Source of the DNA: DATKRB01 sp035532415
GTDB lineage: Bacteria > Actinomycetota > Acidimicrobiia > Acidimicrobiales > RAAP-2
Assembly: GCA_035532415.1 (NCBI GenBank)
Contig: DATKRB010000063.1
Span: 1-44,311 of the forward strand
Direction of reading: 5' to 3'
Length of the DNA: 44,311 bases
Positions 17,972 through 25,908 of the stretch are shown here, piece by piece. How positions within the stretch are numbered: the first letter of the stretch is position 1; every line of letters starts with the position of its first letter. Made by a program: the position numbers and the translations under genes. The notes under the pieces were generated by a model. The model was given only the letters and a program-made list of their open reading frames with translations, ran no database searches and had not been told where the DNA came from.

Positions 17972-18922
17972 ATGAAGCCCATCCCCGTCGCCTTCCACAT
18001 CGGCCCGCTCGAGGTCCACACCTACGGCATCGGCCTGGCCCTGACCTTCTGGTTCGCCTACGTCTACTTCGGGCGGCGGCTGGCCGACCGGGGGTACCGC
18101 ACCGACTGGCTGGCCGGCATGTTCCTCTGGGTGGTCCTCGCCGCGGTGGTCGGTGCCCGGACCCTGCACGTGCTCGCCAACCTGAGCTATTACACCCACA
18201 ACCCCGGGGACGTCCTCGCCATCTGGCACGGGGGGCTGTCGTCCTTCGGCGGGCTGCTCTTCGCCGTGCCCACCGGCATCATCCTGGCCAGGCGCGGGTG
18301 CCCCGAGCTCCCGACCGGACGGGCCCTCGACCTGATCGCGCCCGTGCTCATGGCGGCCTGGGCCATGGGGCGCCTGCTGGGCCCCCAGCTGATGGTGGCC
18401 GGCGGCGGTCACCCCACGCACCAGTGGTTCGGGATGTACTACTCGGGGCAGGTGGGACGCCGCATCCCGGTGCCGGTCATTCAGGCATTGGAGGACTTCG
18501 CCGTCTTCTGCCTGCTCATCTTCATCGAGCGCCGGCTCGACCGGCGGCCCGACGGCTCGGTCCGGATCGGCTACCCGACCGGGGTGGTGCTGGGAACGGC
18601 CATGGTGGCGTGGGGGATCGAGCGGGCCGTGGACGAGCATCTCTGGCTCGCAGAGGACGGGCATCTCGGCTCGGCCCTGGTACAGCTCGCCGGGATCTCG
18701 CTGGTCATCGCCGGGGCCGCCCTGCTCGTGTCGGCCCGGCGCCGGTGGAGGCGATGGGAGGCGGCCACCCTGCCTCCCGGTGCTCCCGGTGCTCCCGGTG
18801 GAACCGACGGTTCCGGTGCTCCCGGTGGAACCGACGGTTCCGGTGCCGTCGATCCCGTCGGCACCGGCGACCCGGACGGCCGCCTCAGGCCGTCTGGAGG
18901 TGCTCGATCAACAGCCGGCTGA
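17972..18922 (+). CDS. lgt: Prolipoprotein diacylglyceryl transferase family protein
   Basis: This 316-aa integral membrane protein has about seven hydrophobic segments and family landmarks: VHTYGIGLAL (15-24), WHGGLSSFGG (85-94, with His86) and GRLLGPQ (133-139). Lgt adds diacylglycerol to the lipobox Cys of exported lipoproteins. It is divergent: the GR-x-GN motif around the essential Arg has lost its Asn, and the usual FLYE-type segment reads VIQALEDF. The tail after residue 255 is a Gly/Pro/Asp repeat. Its last 38 bp overlap the opposing hydrolase gene. A TACCCT box lies at 17947. It could be a genuine Lgt or a paralogue with altered function. Confidence 0.75.
   Translation: MKPIPVAFHIGPLEVHTYGIGLALTFWFAYVYFGRRLADRGYRTDWLAGMFLWVVLAAVVGARTLHVLANLSYYTHNPGDVLAIWHGGLSSFGGLLFAVPTGIILARRGCPELPTGRALDLIAPVLMAAWAMGRLLGPQLMVAGGGHPTHQWFGMYYSGQVGRRIPVPVIQALEDFAVFCLLIFIERRLDRRPDGSVRIGYPTGVVLGTAMVAWGIERAVDEHLWLAEDGHLGSALVQLAGISLVIAGAALLVSARRRWRRWEAATLPPGAPGAPGGTDGSGAPGGTDGSGAVDPVGTGDPDGRLRPSGGARSTAG
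18791..18844 (+). repeat. Two 27-bp in-frame repeats in the Lgt tail
   Basis: Two identical 27-bp units (18791-18817, 18818-18844), each encoding APGGTDGSG, follow a partial copy. They extend the cytoplasmic tail of the Lgt-family protein. Confidence 0.8.
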
Positions 18923-19745
18923 GCTCCTCGGGGGCTTGCTCGGGGACCCAGTGGCTCACCCCTTCCATCACGGCGAACACGTAACGGCCGGCGACGAACT
19001 CGGCCGTGGTCTCCGCGGCGAGCCGGCTCAATGCCGTGTCGCCCGTCGACCACACGTACAGGGTCGGCACGACGACAGGCGGCAGCCGGTCGACACCCAC
19101 GCCGTCGGCCCGGTACCAGTTGAGCGCTGCGGTCAGGGCGCCCGGCCCGATCAGGGTGGCGACGTACTCGTCGACCAACGAGGCGTCGACTCCCGCCGAG
19201 GCGAAGAGCGCACGGATCCCCGACCCCGAACCGTCCGGCCCGAGGAGCAGCCGCTCGGGTTCCTCGGCCCGGCGGAACAGGTCGAGGTAGCGAGAGCGCT
19301 CACCGCCGTCGGGGCCTGGCCGGGCGATACGCAGGGCATCGGGGTGCGGCGTGGACACGATGCTCAGACTGCGGACCCGCTCCGCGTTCAGCGCTGCGGT
19401 CACCCAGGCCACCCGGCCACCCCAGTCGTGTCCCACCAGGTCGAAGATGGGCATCTCCATGGTTGCCGCGATGGCCAGGACGTCGCTGACCAGGCGGGGC
19501 ATGGTGTAGTCCTCCACCGCCGGGGGGCGAGCCCCTGTGGAGTAGCCGCGCTGGTCGGGCGCGATGGCCCGGAACCCTTCGGCCCCCAATGACAGCAGCA
19601 CGTGCCGCCACGACCACGACGTCTGGGGGAACCCGTGAAGGAGGATCACCGGCCTCCCTCGGGGTGGGCCGGCGGCCCGCGCGGTGAAGGTCAGCCCGTT
19701 GGCGTCGATCTGCAGTCGCTCGATCTCCATCAGCGACCTGGCCAC
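18885..19745 (-). CDS. Alpha/beta hydrolase, epoxide hydrolase-like
   Basis: This 286-aa protein has the oxyanion motif LLHGFPQTSWSW (about 34-45) and the nucleophile elbow GHDWGG, with Asp as nucleophile. Aspartate is used by epoxide hydrolases and haloalkane dehalogenases rather than esterases. A late acidic residue in VWSTGDTALS and His in GVSHWVPEQ would complete the triad. The RGYSTGARP block is also typical of epoxide hydrolases. The GTG at 19745 is used; ATG at 19730 has a better ribosome-binding sequence and is an equal candidate. Its 3' end overlaps lgt by 38 bp. Confidence 0.8.
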   Translation of the reverse strand: MARSLMEIERLQIDANGLTFTARAAGPPRGRPVILLHGFPQTSWSWRHVLLSLGAEGFRAIAPDQRGYSTGARPPAVEDYTMPRLVSDVLAIAATMEMPIFDLVGHDWGGRVAWVTAALNAERVRSLSIVSTPHPDALRIARPGPDGGERSRYLDLFRRAEEPERLLLGPDGSGSGIRALFASAGVDASLVDEYVATLIGPGALTAALNWYRADGVGVDRLPPVVVPTLYVWSTGDTALSRLAAETTAEFVAGRYVFAVMEGVSHWVPEQAPEELSRLLIEHLQTA

Positions 19746-19774
19746 CCGCCCGGGCGGGTCATGCGGCGGGCCGG

Positions 19775-20317
19775 CTACTCGGCGGGAGCCGCTGGGTCGC
19801 CGGGATCGGCGGTACCGACGAGGTCACGCCTCTCGGTGATCGAGGAGGCGGCCGGGCCGGAGCTCAGCCGGAGCGCATCTTCGGGGACCGAATCGACCAG
19901 CCGCCGCTGGGCGGTGTACTCGTGGGCGACCGAGCGGAACCGGGCCGTGCGCTCCGCCACGAGGTCCGCCGGCGCGTCGGCGAGGAACCCGAACAGCGCG
20001 AGCGCCGCCTTCACGTCGTGGACGCTGGGAGCCCGACCCGCCGATCCGGCTCGCCGCGAGGCCAGCAGGGCACAGCCGACGATGACGTCCTCCGCGGACT
20101 CGCCGGCCGAGAGCCGGAGCCGGTCCTCGAGCCGCCGGGCCAGGCGCAACGCAAACCCCTGATCGGGGCCGGGCTTGCCGAATCCCCGTCCGGTCGGCTG
20201 GCCCGGGGGGCGCAGGTCGGCCGGCCGGGACGGCAGCCAGTGGCCGGGCACCCGCAGCCGGAGAGCGGGTCGGACCTGGTCGCCCTCGGCTATGGGGACG
20301 AAGCTGGGCTGGGTCAT
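19775..20317 (-). CDS. Conserved hypothetical protein
   Basis: This 180-aa protein begins MTQPSFVPIAEGDQVRPA and contains PGPDQGFALRLARR. The pattern seems conserved among actinobacteria, but I cannot assign a function. It is soluble, Ala/Arg-rich and mostly helical in the second half. It starts 13 nt after the cimA stop, so it is probably the next gene of the leuB-ilvE-cimA unit. A TAGCCT box 9 nt before the ATG, overlapping the cimA stop, could also give it its own transcript. Confidence 0.65.
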   Translation of the reverse strand: MTQPSFVPIAEGDQVRPALRLRVPGHWLPSRPADLRPPGQPTGRGFGKPGPDQGFALRLARRLEDRLRLSAGESAEDVIVGCALLASRRAGSAGRAPSVHDVKAALALFGFLADAPADLVAERTARFRSVAHEYTAQRRLVDSVPEDALRLSSGPAASSITERRDLVGTADPGDPAAPAE

Positions 20318-20329
20318 CGCACGGCGAGG

Positions 20330-22054
20330 CTACTGCGCGTGGAGCAAGGCGTACACCATCGACTCGTACAACGCCTGCCAGCTCGCCTCGATGATGTTGT
20401 GGGACACCCCGATCGTCGTCCACGTCCGCTCACCGTCGGACGAGTCCACCAGCACCCTGGTGACCGCACCCGTCCCCATCCCGCTCGAGAGGACGCGGAC
20501 CCGGTAATCGGTGAGGTGCACCCCGGAGAGCGCCGGAAAATGCGGCCCGATGGCCTGTCGCAGCGCGGCGTCGAGCGCGTTGACCGGACCGTTCCCCTCT
20601 GCCGTCGCGACCACCCGGTGCTCCCCGACGTGGACCTTCACGGTGGCCTCGGTGCTGACCGGCCCCGTGACGACCGCGCCGGCAGTGCCCTCCGGACCCG
20701 TTCCGGCACCGGGGGCCCCCGGCCCCTGCCCCCCGTGGTCGGTGATCACCCGGAACGACTCCACGGCGAAGAAGTCCGGACGCCAGCCGGTCGCCCGGCG
20801 GAGCAGCAGCTCGAGAGACCCGTCCGCCACCTCGAAGTGGTAACCCTCGTGCTCGAGGTGCTTCAGCTCGTCGAGCACCCGGCCGAGCACCTCCCCGTCG
20901 AGCTCGAGCCCGAGCTCGGCCGCCTTCATCGCCAGGGTGGAGCGACCCGCCATCTCCGACACCACCACGCGGGTGCCGTTGCCCACGAGGTCCGGCGAGA
21001 CGTGCTCGTACAGGTCCCGACGCCTTGCGATCGCGCTGGCGTGCAGCCCGCCCTTGTGCGCGAACACCGAGGTCCCCACATAGGGCTGCTGGGGGTCCGG
21101 GGCGATGTTGACCAGTTCGGAGATGTGATGGGACACCGGCGTGAGCAGCTCGAGGCGCTCGGGCGGGATCGTGCGGACGTTGAGCTTCAGTGACAGGTTG
21201 GGAATGGTCGCCGACAGGTCGGCATTGCCCGATCGCTCCCCGTAGCCGTTCACGCATCCCTGCACGTGCGTCGCCCCGGAGCGGACCGCCGCCAGCGAGT
21301 TGGCCACCGCGCATCCGGTGTCGTTGTGGCAGTGGATCCCCACCTGGGCCTCCACCTGGCCCACCACGTCGGCGACGACCCGTTCGACGAGATCGGGCAG
21401 CATCCCGCCGTTGGTGTCGCACAGCACCAGCGACTCGGCCCCCGCCTCCTCCGCGGCACGCAGGACCCGGAAGGCGAACTCGGGGTTGTGGCGATAGCCG
21501 TCGAAGAAGTGCTCCGCGTCGAGGAAGACCCGCTTCCCGTTCTCCCGGAGGAACGACACCGAGTCGCCCACCATCGCCACCGCCTCGTCGAGGGAGGTGC
21601 GAAGGGCGTCGGTGACGTGCCGGTCCCACGACTTGGCCACGATGCAGACCACCGACGTGCTCGCCTCCACCAGCTTGCGCAGCACGTCGTCCTGCTCGGC
21701 CCGCACCCCGGCGCGCCGCGTCGAGCCGAAGGCCACGAGTGTCGATGTCGACAGCACCAGCTCGGCCGGCGCCCTCGCGAAGAACTCGTCGTCCTTGGGA
21801 TTGGCTCCCGGCCAGCCGCCCTCGATGTACGTGACCCCGAGATGGTCGAGCTGCTCGGCCACCCGGATCTTGTCGTCGACGGTCAGGGAGAGCCCCTCCT
21901 GCTGGCTCCCGTCCCGCAGCGTGGTGTCGAAGATGTCGACGGCCGCGGGCATCGCCGGGAGCTCGTGGGAGTGAGCCGACGCGGTGTGGGCGTGCTCGCG
22001 CGCCTGGGGCGCGGTGTGCTCGCGCGCCTGGGGCGCGGTGTGCTCAGTCGACAT
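20330..22054 (-). CDS. cimA: (R)-citramalate synthase
   Basis: This 574-aa protein joins pyruvate and acetyl-CoA to citramalate, the first step of the threonine-independent isoleucine route. The HMGL-like catalytic domain begins at residue 38 with VDIFDTTLRDGSQQEG and includes VTYIEGGWPGANPKD, the feature that separates CimA from LeuA. Metal ligands are in the HCHNDTGCAVAN block, and a LeuA-type C-terminal regulatory domain spans about 430-570. A His/Ala-rich N-terminal tail of about 35 residues contains two 8-aa repeats. The ATG overlaps the ilvE stop by 11 bp. Citramalate would then use LeuCD and LeuB, both encoded in this window. Confidence 0.92.
   Translation of the reverse strand: MSTEHTAPQAREHTAPQAREHAHTASAHSHELPAMPAAVDIFDTTLRDGSQQEGLSLTVDDKIRVAEQLDHLGVTYIEGGWPGANPKDDEFFARAPAELVLSTSTLVAFGSTRRAGVRAEQDDVLRKLVEASTSVVCIVAKSWDRHVTDALRTSLDEAVAMVGDSVSFLRENGKRVFLDAEHFFDGYRHNPEFAFRVLRAAEEAGAESLVLCDTNGGMLPDLVERVVADVVGQVEAQVGIHCHNDTGCAVANSLAAVRSGATHVQGCVNGYGERSGNADLSATIPNLSLKLNVRTIPPERLELLTPVSHHISELVNIAPDPQQPYVGTSVFAHKGGLHASAIARRRDLYEHVSPDLVGNGTRVVVSEMAGRSTLAMKAAELGLELDGEVLGRVLDELKHLEHEGYHFEVADGSLELLLRRATGWRPDFFAVESFRVITDHGGQGPGAPGAGTGPEGTAGAVVTGPVSTEATVKVHVGEHRVVATAEGNGPVNALDAALRQAIGPHFPALSGVHLTDYRVRVLSSGMGTGAVTRVLVDSSDGERTWTTIGVSHNIIEASWQALYESMVYALLHAQ
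21992..22039 (-). repeat. Two 24-bp repeats at the cimA start
   Basis: Two identical 24-bp units (21992-22015 and 22016-22039) encode the octapeptide EHTAPQAR twice at the N-terminus of CimA. They stop 4 bp short of the ilvE stop codon. Confidence 0.85.
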
Positions 22055-22973
22055 GGTCGAGCCAGTCCTTGTAGCGGTCCACTCCGCCCCGCACAGCGGA
22101 GAAATAGGTCTGCTGGATCTCGCGGGTGATCGGCCCGGGACGCCCCTCCCCGACGATCCGGTCGTCGACGGCCCGGATCGGCACCACCTCGGCTGCGGTC
22201 CCGGTGAGGAACGCCTCGTCGGCCAGGTACAGGTCGGTCCGGATCAGCGGCTCGTGGCGGACGGCGACGCCCATGTCGGCCGCGATGGTCTCGACCGAGG
22301 CCTGGGTGATGCCGTCGAGCGCGCCCGCGTCGGCGCTGGGCGGCGTGACCAGCTCGCCGCCCCGCACGATGAACAGGTTCTCGCCGGTGCACTCGCTGAC
22401 GTGCCCGTCGGGAGCCAGCAGCACGGCCTCGTCGTACCCGGCCTTCAGGGCCTCCACCTTGGCCAGCGAGGAATTGACGTACATCCCCGTCCCCTTGGCC
22501 GCGGTCGGCACCGCGTTGGGGTCGTGACGCTGCCAGGAGCTGATCTTGACCGAGACCCCGTTGGCCACCCCCTCGTCCCCGAGGTAGCTGCCCCAGGGCC
22601 AGGCGGCGATCGCCACGTTCACGGGCGAGGGCAACGGGTTCAACCCCATCTCCCCGTAGCCGAGGTAGACCAGGGGTCGGATGTAGCAGCCGTCGGTCAT
22701 CCGGTTGACCCGGACCACGTCGCGGGTGGCCTGCACGAGGTCCGCCTCGCTGAACGGTATGTCGATCATGAACACCTTGGCCGACGTGAAGAGCCGGTGG
22801 ATGTGGTCGGCGAGCCGGAAGACGGCGACCCCGTCCGGGGTGGGGTAGGCGCGGATCCCCTCGAACACGCCGGAGCCGTAGTGCATCGTGTGCGTGAGCA
22901 CGTGAACCTTGGCGTCGGCCCAGTCGATGAGCTCGCCGTCCATCCAGATCTTCTCGGTCGGGGTGATGGGCAC
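22044..22973 (-). CDS. ilvE: Branched-chain amino-acid aminotransferase
   Basis: This 309-aa fold-type IV PLP enzyme transfers amino groups between glutamate and the 2-oxo acids of leucine, isoleucine and valine. Visible landmarks are THTMHYGSGVFEGIRAY, YIRPLVYLGYGEMG, the catalytic Lys in NSSLAKVEALKAGYDEA, and SECTGENLFIV, followed by DGITQASV and GTAAEVVPI. Length matches short IlvE enzymes. It lies between leuB (3 nt away) and cimA (11-bp overlap), so all three should be on one mRNA. Confidence 0.93.
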   Translation of the reverse strand: MPITPTEKIWMDGELIDWADAKVHVLTHTMHYGSGVFEGIRAYPTPDGVAVFRLADHIHRLFTSAKVFMIDIPFSEADLVQATRDVVRVNRMTDGCYIRPLVYLGYGEMGLNPLPSPVNVAIAAWPWGSYLGDEGVANGVSVKISSWQRHDPNAVPTAAKGTGMYVNSSLAKVEALKAGYDEAVLLAPDGHVSECTGENLFIVRGGELVTPPSADAGALDGITQASVETIAADMGVAVRHEPLIRTDLYLADEAFLTGTAAEVVPIRAVDDRIVGEGRPGPITREIQQTYFSAVRGGVDRYKDWLDHVD

Positions 22974-22975
22974 GG

Positions 22976-24040
22976 TCAGACCCTTTCTGCGATCGCGTCG
23001 CCGATCGCGCCAGTGGTGAGCGTCGGGGATCCCGCCCCGCCGGCGGCGGGGGCACCGGTTCCGGCCGTTCCGGCGGCGCCGGACCCGGTGAATTCGTCGA
23101 TCGCCTTCTTCACCCGGGCGGCGGCGGCGGGCTCCCCCAGGTGCTCGAGCATGAGCGCGGCCGAATGGATGGCCGCCAGCGGGTTGGCGATGTCCTTGCC
23201 GGCGATGTCGTGCGCGGCCCCGTGAACCGGTTCGAACAGCGACGGTCCCGTCCGGGCAGGGTTGAGGTTGGCCGAGGCGGCGAACCCGATGCCGCCGCTG
23301 ACCGCCCCGGCCAGATCGGTGAGGATGTCGCCGAAGAGGTTGTCGGTGACGATGACGTCGTAGCGGCGGGGCTGCTCCACCAGGTAGATGCAGGCGGCAT
23401 CGACGTGGTTGTAGTCGCGGGCCACGTCCTCGAAGTCCCGGGCGACGTCGTCGACCGTCCTCTGCCAGAGGTCCCCGGAGAAGGTGAGGACGTTGGTCTT
23501 GTGCACGAGCGTCAGCTTGTGCGCCGGGCGGCTGCGGGCCAGGTCGAAGGCGAACCGCACACAGCGTTCGGCGCCCATCCGGGTGTTGACCGAACCTTGC
23601 GTGGCCACCTCGGCGGGGGTGCCCTTCCGGAGGAACCCTCCCTCGCCGGCGTAGGCCCCCTCGGTGTTCTCCCGGATCACCACGAAATCGGCGCCCTCGG
23701 CGATCGACCCGGGGACCCCCGTGAACGGCCGCAGGTTGATGTAGAGGTCGAGCTCGAAGCGGAGCCGGAGCAACAACCCCCGCTCGAGCGTGCCCGGAGG
23801 CACCGTCGTGTCCCCGATCGGCGGGCCCACCGCCCCGAGGAGGATGGCGTCGAACCCGCTCAGCTCGGCCAGGACGGCGTCGGGCAGCACCTCGCCGGTG
23901 CGGACGTAGCGGTCCGCACCCAGGTCGTAGTCGGTCGTATCGAGCCGGACCCCGGTGGCGGCGACCACCTTCAGGGCCTCGCGACAGACCTCGGGACCGA
24001 TCCCGTCGCCGCCGATGACCGCCACCCGGTGGGGGCTCAC
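22976..24040 (-). CDS. leuB: 3-isopropylmalate dehydrogenase
   Basis: This enzyme of about 354 aa oxidises 3-isopropylmalate, and in the citramalate route 3-methylmalate, with NAD. It shows VAVIGGDGIGPEV at the start, VIRENTEGAYAGEGG, the Lys/Asn pair in LVHKTNVLTFSGDLW, and the metal-binding VTDNLFGDILTDL. FEPVHGAAHDIAGKDIANP forms the cofactor site. A low-complexity Gly/Ala/Thr insert lies near residues 320-340. GTG at 24040, with GGTGG six bases upstream, fits the family N-terminus; an ATG at 24106 would add 22 atypical residues. It is the first structural gene after a candidate attenuator. Confidence 0.92.
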   Translation of the reverse strand: MSPHRVAVIGGDGIGPEVCREALKVVAATGVRLDTTDYDLGADRYVRTGEVLPDAVLAELSGFDAILLGAVGPPIGDTTVPPGTLERGLLLRLRFELDLYINLRPFTGVPGSIAEGADFVVIRENTEGAYAGEGGFLRKGTPAEVATQGSVNTRMGAERCVRFAFDLARSRPAHKLTLVHKTNVLTFSGDLWQRTVDDVARDFEDVARDYNHVDAACIYLVEQPRRYDVIVTDNLFGDILTDLAGAVSGGIGFAASANLNPARTGPSLFEPVHGAAHDIAGKDIANPLAAIHSAALMLEHLGEPAAAARVKKAIDEFTGSGAAGTAGTGAPAAGGAGSPTLTTGAIGDAIAERV

Positions 24041-24185
24041 GCGCCCCACCTTTCCACCTGGCCTGCTGGATCGATCACCCGCACTGCCCACTGCCTCCGT
24101 TCTCAATTCTTGTCGTCGTTCCCGAGGTCATGCCCCCTGCCTCGAGCTCCTGGCTGAAATCCGTCCCCCGAAGGCCCCTTCCGGC

Positions 24186-24214
24186 AAAAGAAAAACCGCC
24201 CACCAAGTGGACGG
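24186..24214 (-). terminator. Intrinsic terminator, candidate attenuator before leuB
   Basis: Read leftward, CCGTCCAC, a 3-nt loop and GTGGGCGG form an 8-bp stem (one G-T) followed by TTTTTCTTTT. It lies between the leader ORF and leuB, in the same order as at leuA. It could alternatively just end the flippase transcript. Confidence 0.7.
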
Positions 24215-24220
24215 TCGAGC

Positions 24221-24246
24221 AGGCGTGCACCAATCGGTGCACGCCT
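24221..24246 (-). promoter_or_regulatory. Perfect 11-bp pause-type hairpin
   Basis: AGGCGTGCACC and GGTGCACGCCT pair perfectly around a 4-nt loop. The stem begins within the TAG stop of the leader ORF, so a ribosome stalled or stopped there would affect its folding. Confidence 0.65.
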
Positions 24247-24283
24247 AGCGAATGACGAATACGGGATAGAGGGCGGTCGTCAC
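24245..24283 (-). CDS. Candidate branched-chain amino-acid leader peptide
   Basis: A 12-codon frame starts with GTG at 24283 and reads MTTALYPVFVIR, stop TAG. Four of its last eight residues are Leu, Val, Val and Ile, the products of the downstream leuB-ilvE-cimA genes. It starts 7 nt after a candidate -10 box and is followed at once by a hairpin and a terminator. This arrangement equals that of the clearer leucine leader at 38593. No Shine-Dalgarno sequence is visible, and it could be a chance frame. Confidence 0.55.
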   Translation of the reverse strand: MTTALYPVFVIR

Positions 24284-24290
24284 CAGATGG

Positions 24291-24321
24291 ACAGTTTCCC
24301 CTACGGGCTCGGGTCCGTCAA
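24291..24321 (-). promoter_or_regulatory. Candidate promoter of leuB-ilvE-cimA
   Basis: TTGACG (24316-24321) overlaps the flippase stop codon, and AACTGT (24291-24296) lies 19 nt downstream and 7 nt before the leader GTG. The same -35 sequence occurs before the leuA leader. The spacer is longer than ideal. Confidence 0.45.
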
Positions 24322-25898
24322 CCTGCCGTTCGGTCGGCCGGGGCGGCGGGGGTGGCGGGGGTGTCGCCGCCGGGCGGGAGCCGGTGGTGCCACCCGGCGC
24401 GCCGAATGACGGAGAACCAGTCCCTTCGATCTTCGCTACCCGCCGCCATCAACACGACGGCGACCTGCAGGATGACGTAGGCGAAGGCGGAGACCGCAAG
24501 GACGACCCAGCCACCGGTCCGGTCGTCACGGAGGAGCGCCCATGCGCCCGCGGCTACGATGCCCGCCGCCGCCGCCGCCCGAAGCCCCGGCATCCGCAGT
24601 CGCCCTTGAGCGCGCAGCGCGCCGAAGAAGACCACCGCTCCGGCCACGTTGCCGGCTATCGACCCGTACAGGGCGCCGTCAAAGCCGATCAGCCGGGTGA
24701 GCAGGAAGCTGACCACGCCGTTGGTGACCACGTTGGCGATCGCACCGGCAGCCGGCGCGCCCATCCTCCCGCTCCCGATCTCCCGCATGACGAGGGGAGC
24801 GGGGAGCAGGTTGAAGGCGATGGCGATCGCCGAGACCTGGGCTGCCAGGGCGGCCCCGGGCAGGCCGGGCGAACCCAGCCACAGTCGGATGAAGGTGGGG
24901 GCGAACACGACGACTGCCCCGAGCACGACCGCACCGACGGCGAAGCTCGCCGTTCCCAGCCGACGATAGATCCGGTCGAGGCGCTCCGGACGGGTGGCGG
25001 CCAGCTCTGCGGCGGCCGCCACCAGCGGCACGAGCGGTAGCAGGGCGAGCACCTTGGCCTGGCCGACCAGCGTGGTACCCACATTGTACGCGGCGGAGGC
25101 CGGCGCTCCGACGTACCGGGCCAGGACGAGCTTGTCCCACTGCACGTCAATTACCTCGGACACCTGCGCGGTGACCAGCAAACCCGATGCGGCCAACCAG
25201 ACCCGAAGGTTCCTGGGCCGCACGACTCCGAAGCCGATGCCCGGGGCGACGCGATGAGTCGCCCAGGCTCGCCCCGCATAATCGGCTCCGAGCTGAACGG
25301 CAGCCCCCGTGAACAGTGCCCAGAGCCCACCCCCCGAAAGAACCCAGAGGATCGTCACGAGCGAGCCGGAGACCTCCCCCACGGTACGGCAGATCGACTC
25401 GAGATCGGTCCGCTGGACTCCCCTCAACACGGCGAAGTGGCCGTCGGCCACGAGGCCGAGGCCGAGGAGCACGACACAGGCCCGGATCAGCTCGTCGATC
25501 TCTCCCGGAGTGACCCCCGGCACCCCTCGGGGGAACACCCAGGCCGAGATCGTCGAGGCTCCCACCACTCCGAGAACGACGAGCAGACCCCCGGTGGCCA
25601 CCAGGATCGCCGAGCCCTCCCGGGTCGAGCGCTTGGCACCTTCGCGATCGCCTGCTCCCCAAGCCGCGGCGACCCGTCGGGTCACCTCGGTACGGACGCC
25701 GAGGTCGGCCATGGATCCCACGGCCAACACGGTCGAGATGGCCACCCACACCCCGTACACGTCCGCACCAACTCGGTGCAGCACCACAGGGATGACCGCG
25801 AGGCCCAAGCCGATCCGGAAGGCGTATTCGACCCCGCCCCGGCTCAGCGCCTTCATGACGGTGCCGGTGGAGGTTCCTGTCAGCGGCTCTGCGCTCAC
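24318..25898 (-). CDS. Polysaccharide flippase (Wzx/MVF-type)
   Basis: This protein of about 526 aa has some 12-14 hydrophobic segments spread along its length and belongs to the oligosaccharide flippase superfamily, which moves lipid-linked glycan units across the membrane. VGADVYGVWVAIS in the first loop and QWDKLVLARYVGAPASAAYNVGT in the middle match the family's G-Y-G-x-W and D-K/x-G-x-Y-N patterns. GTG at 25898 lies 10 nt after the upstream stop; ATG at 25856 (512 aa) is an alternative. It is last in a four-gene leftward operon with FkbM, GT4 and WbsX genes. Confidence 0.85.
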   Translation of the reverse strand: MSAEPLTGTSTGTVMKALSRGGVEYAFRIGLGLAVIPVVLHRVGADVYGVWVAISTVLAVGSMADLGVRTEVTRRVAAAWGAGDREGAKRSTREGSAILVATGGLLVVLGVVGASTISAWVFPRGVPGVTPGEIDELIRACVVLLGLGLVADGHFAVLRGVQRTDLESICRTVGEVSGSLVTILWVLSGGGLWALFTGAAVQLGADYAGRAWATHRVAPGIGFGVVRPRNLRVWLAASGLLVTAQVSEVIDVQWDKLVLARYVGAPASAAYNVGTTLVGQAKVLALLPLVPLVAAAAELAATRPERLDRIYRRLGTASFAVGAVVLGAVVVFAPTFIRLWLGSPGLPGAALAAQVSAIAIAFNLLPAPLVMREIGSGRMGAPAAGAIANVVTNGVVSFLLTRLIGFDGALYGSIAGNVAGAVVFFGALRAQGRLRMPGLRAAAAAGIVAAGAWALLRDDRTGGWVVLAVSAFAYVILQVAVVLMAAGSEDRRDWFSVIRRAGWHHRLPPGGDTPATPAAPADRTAG

Positions 25899-25908
25899 CG
25901 CCGGGGTC

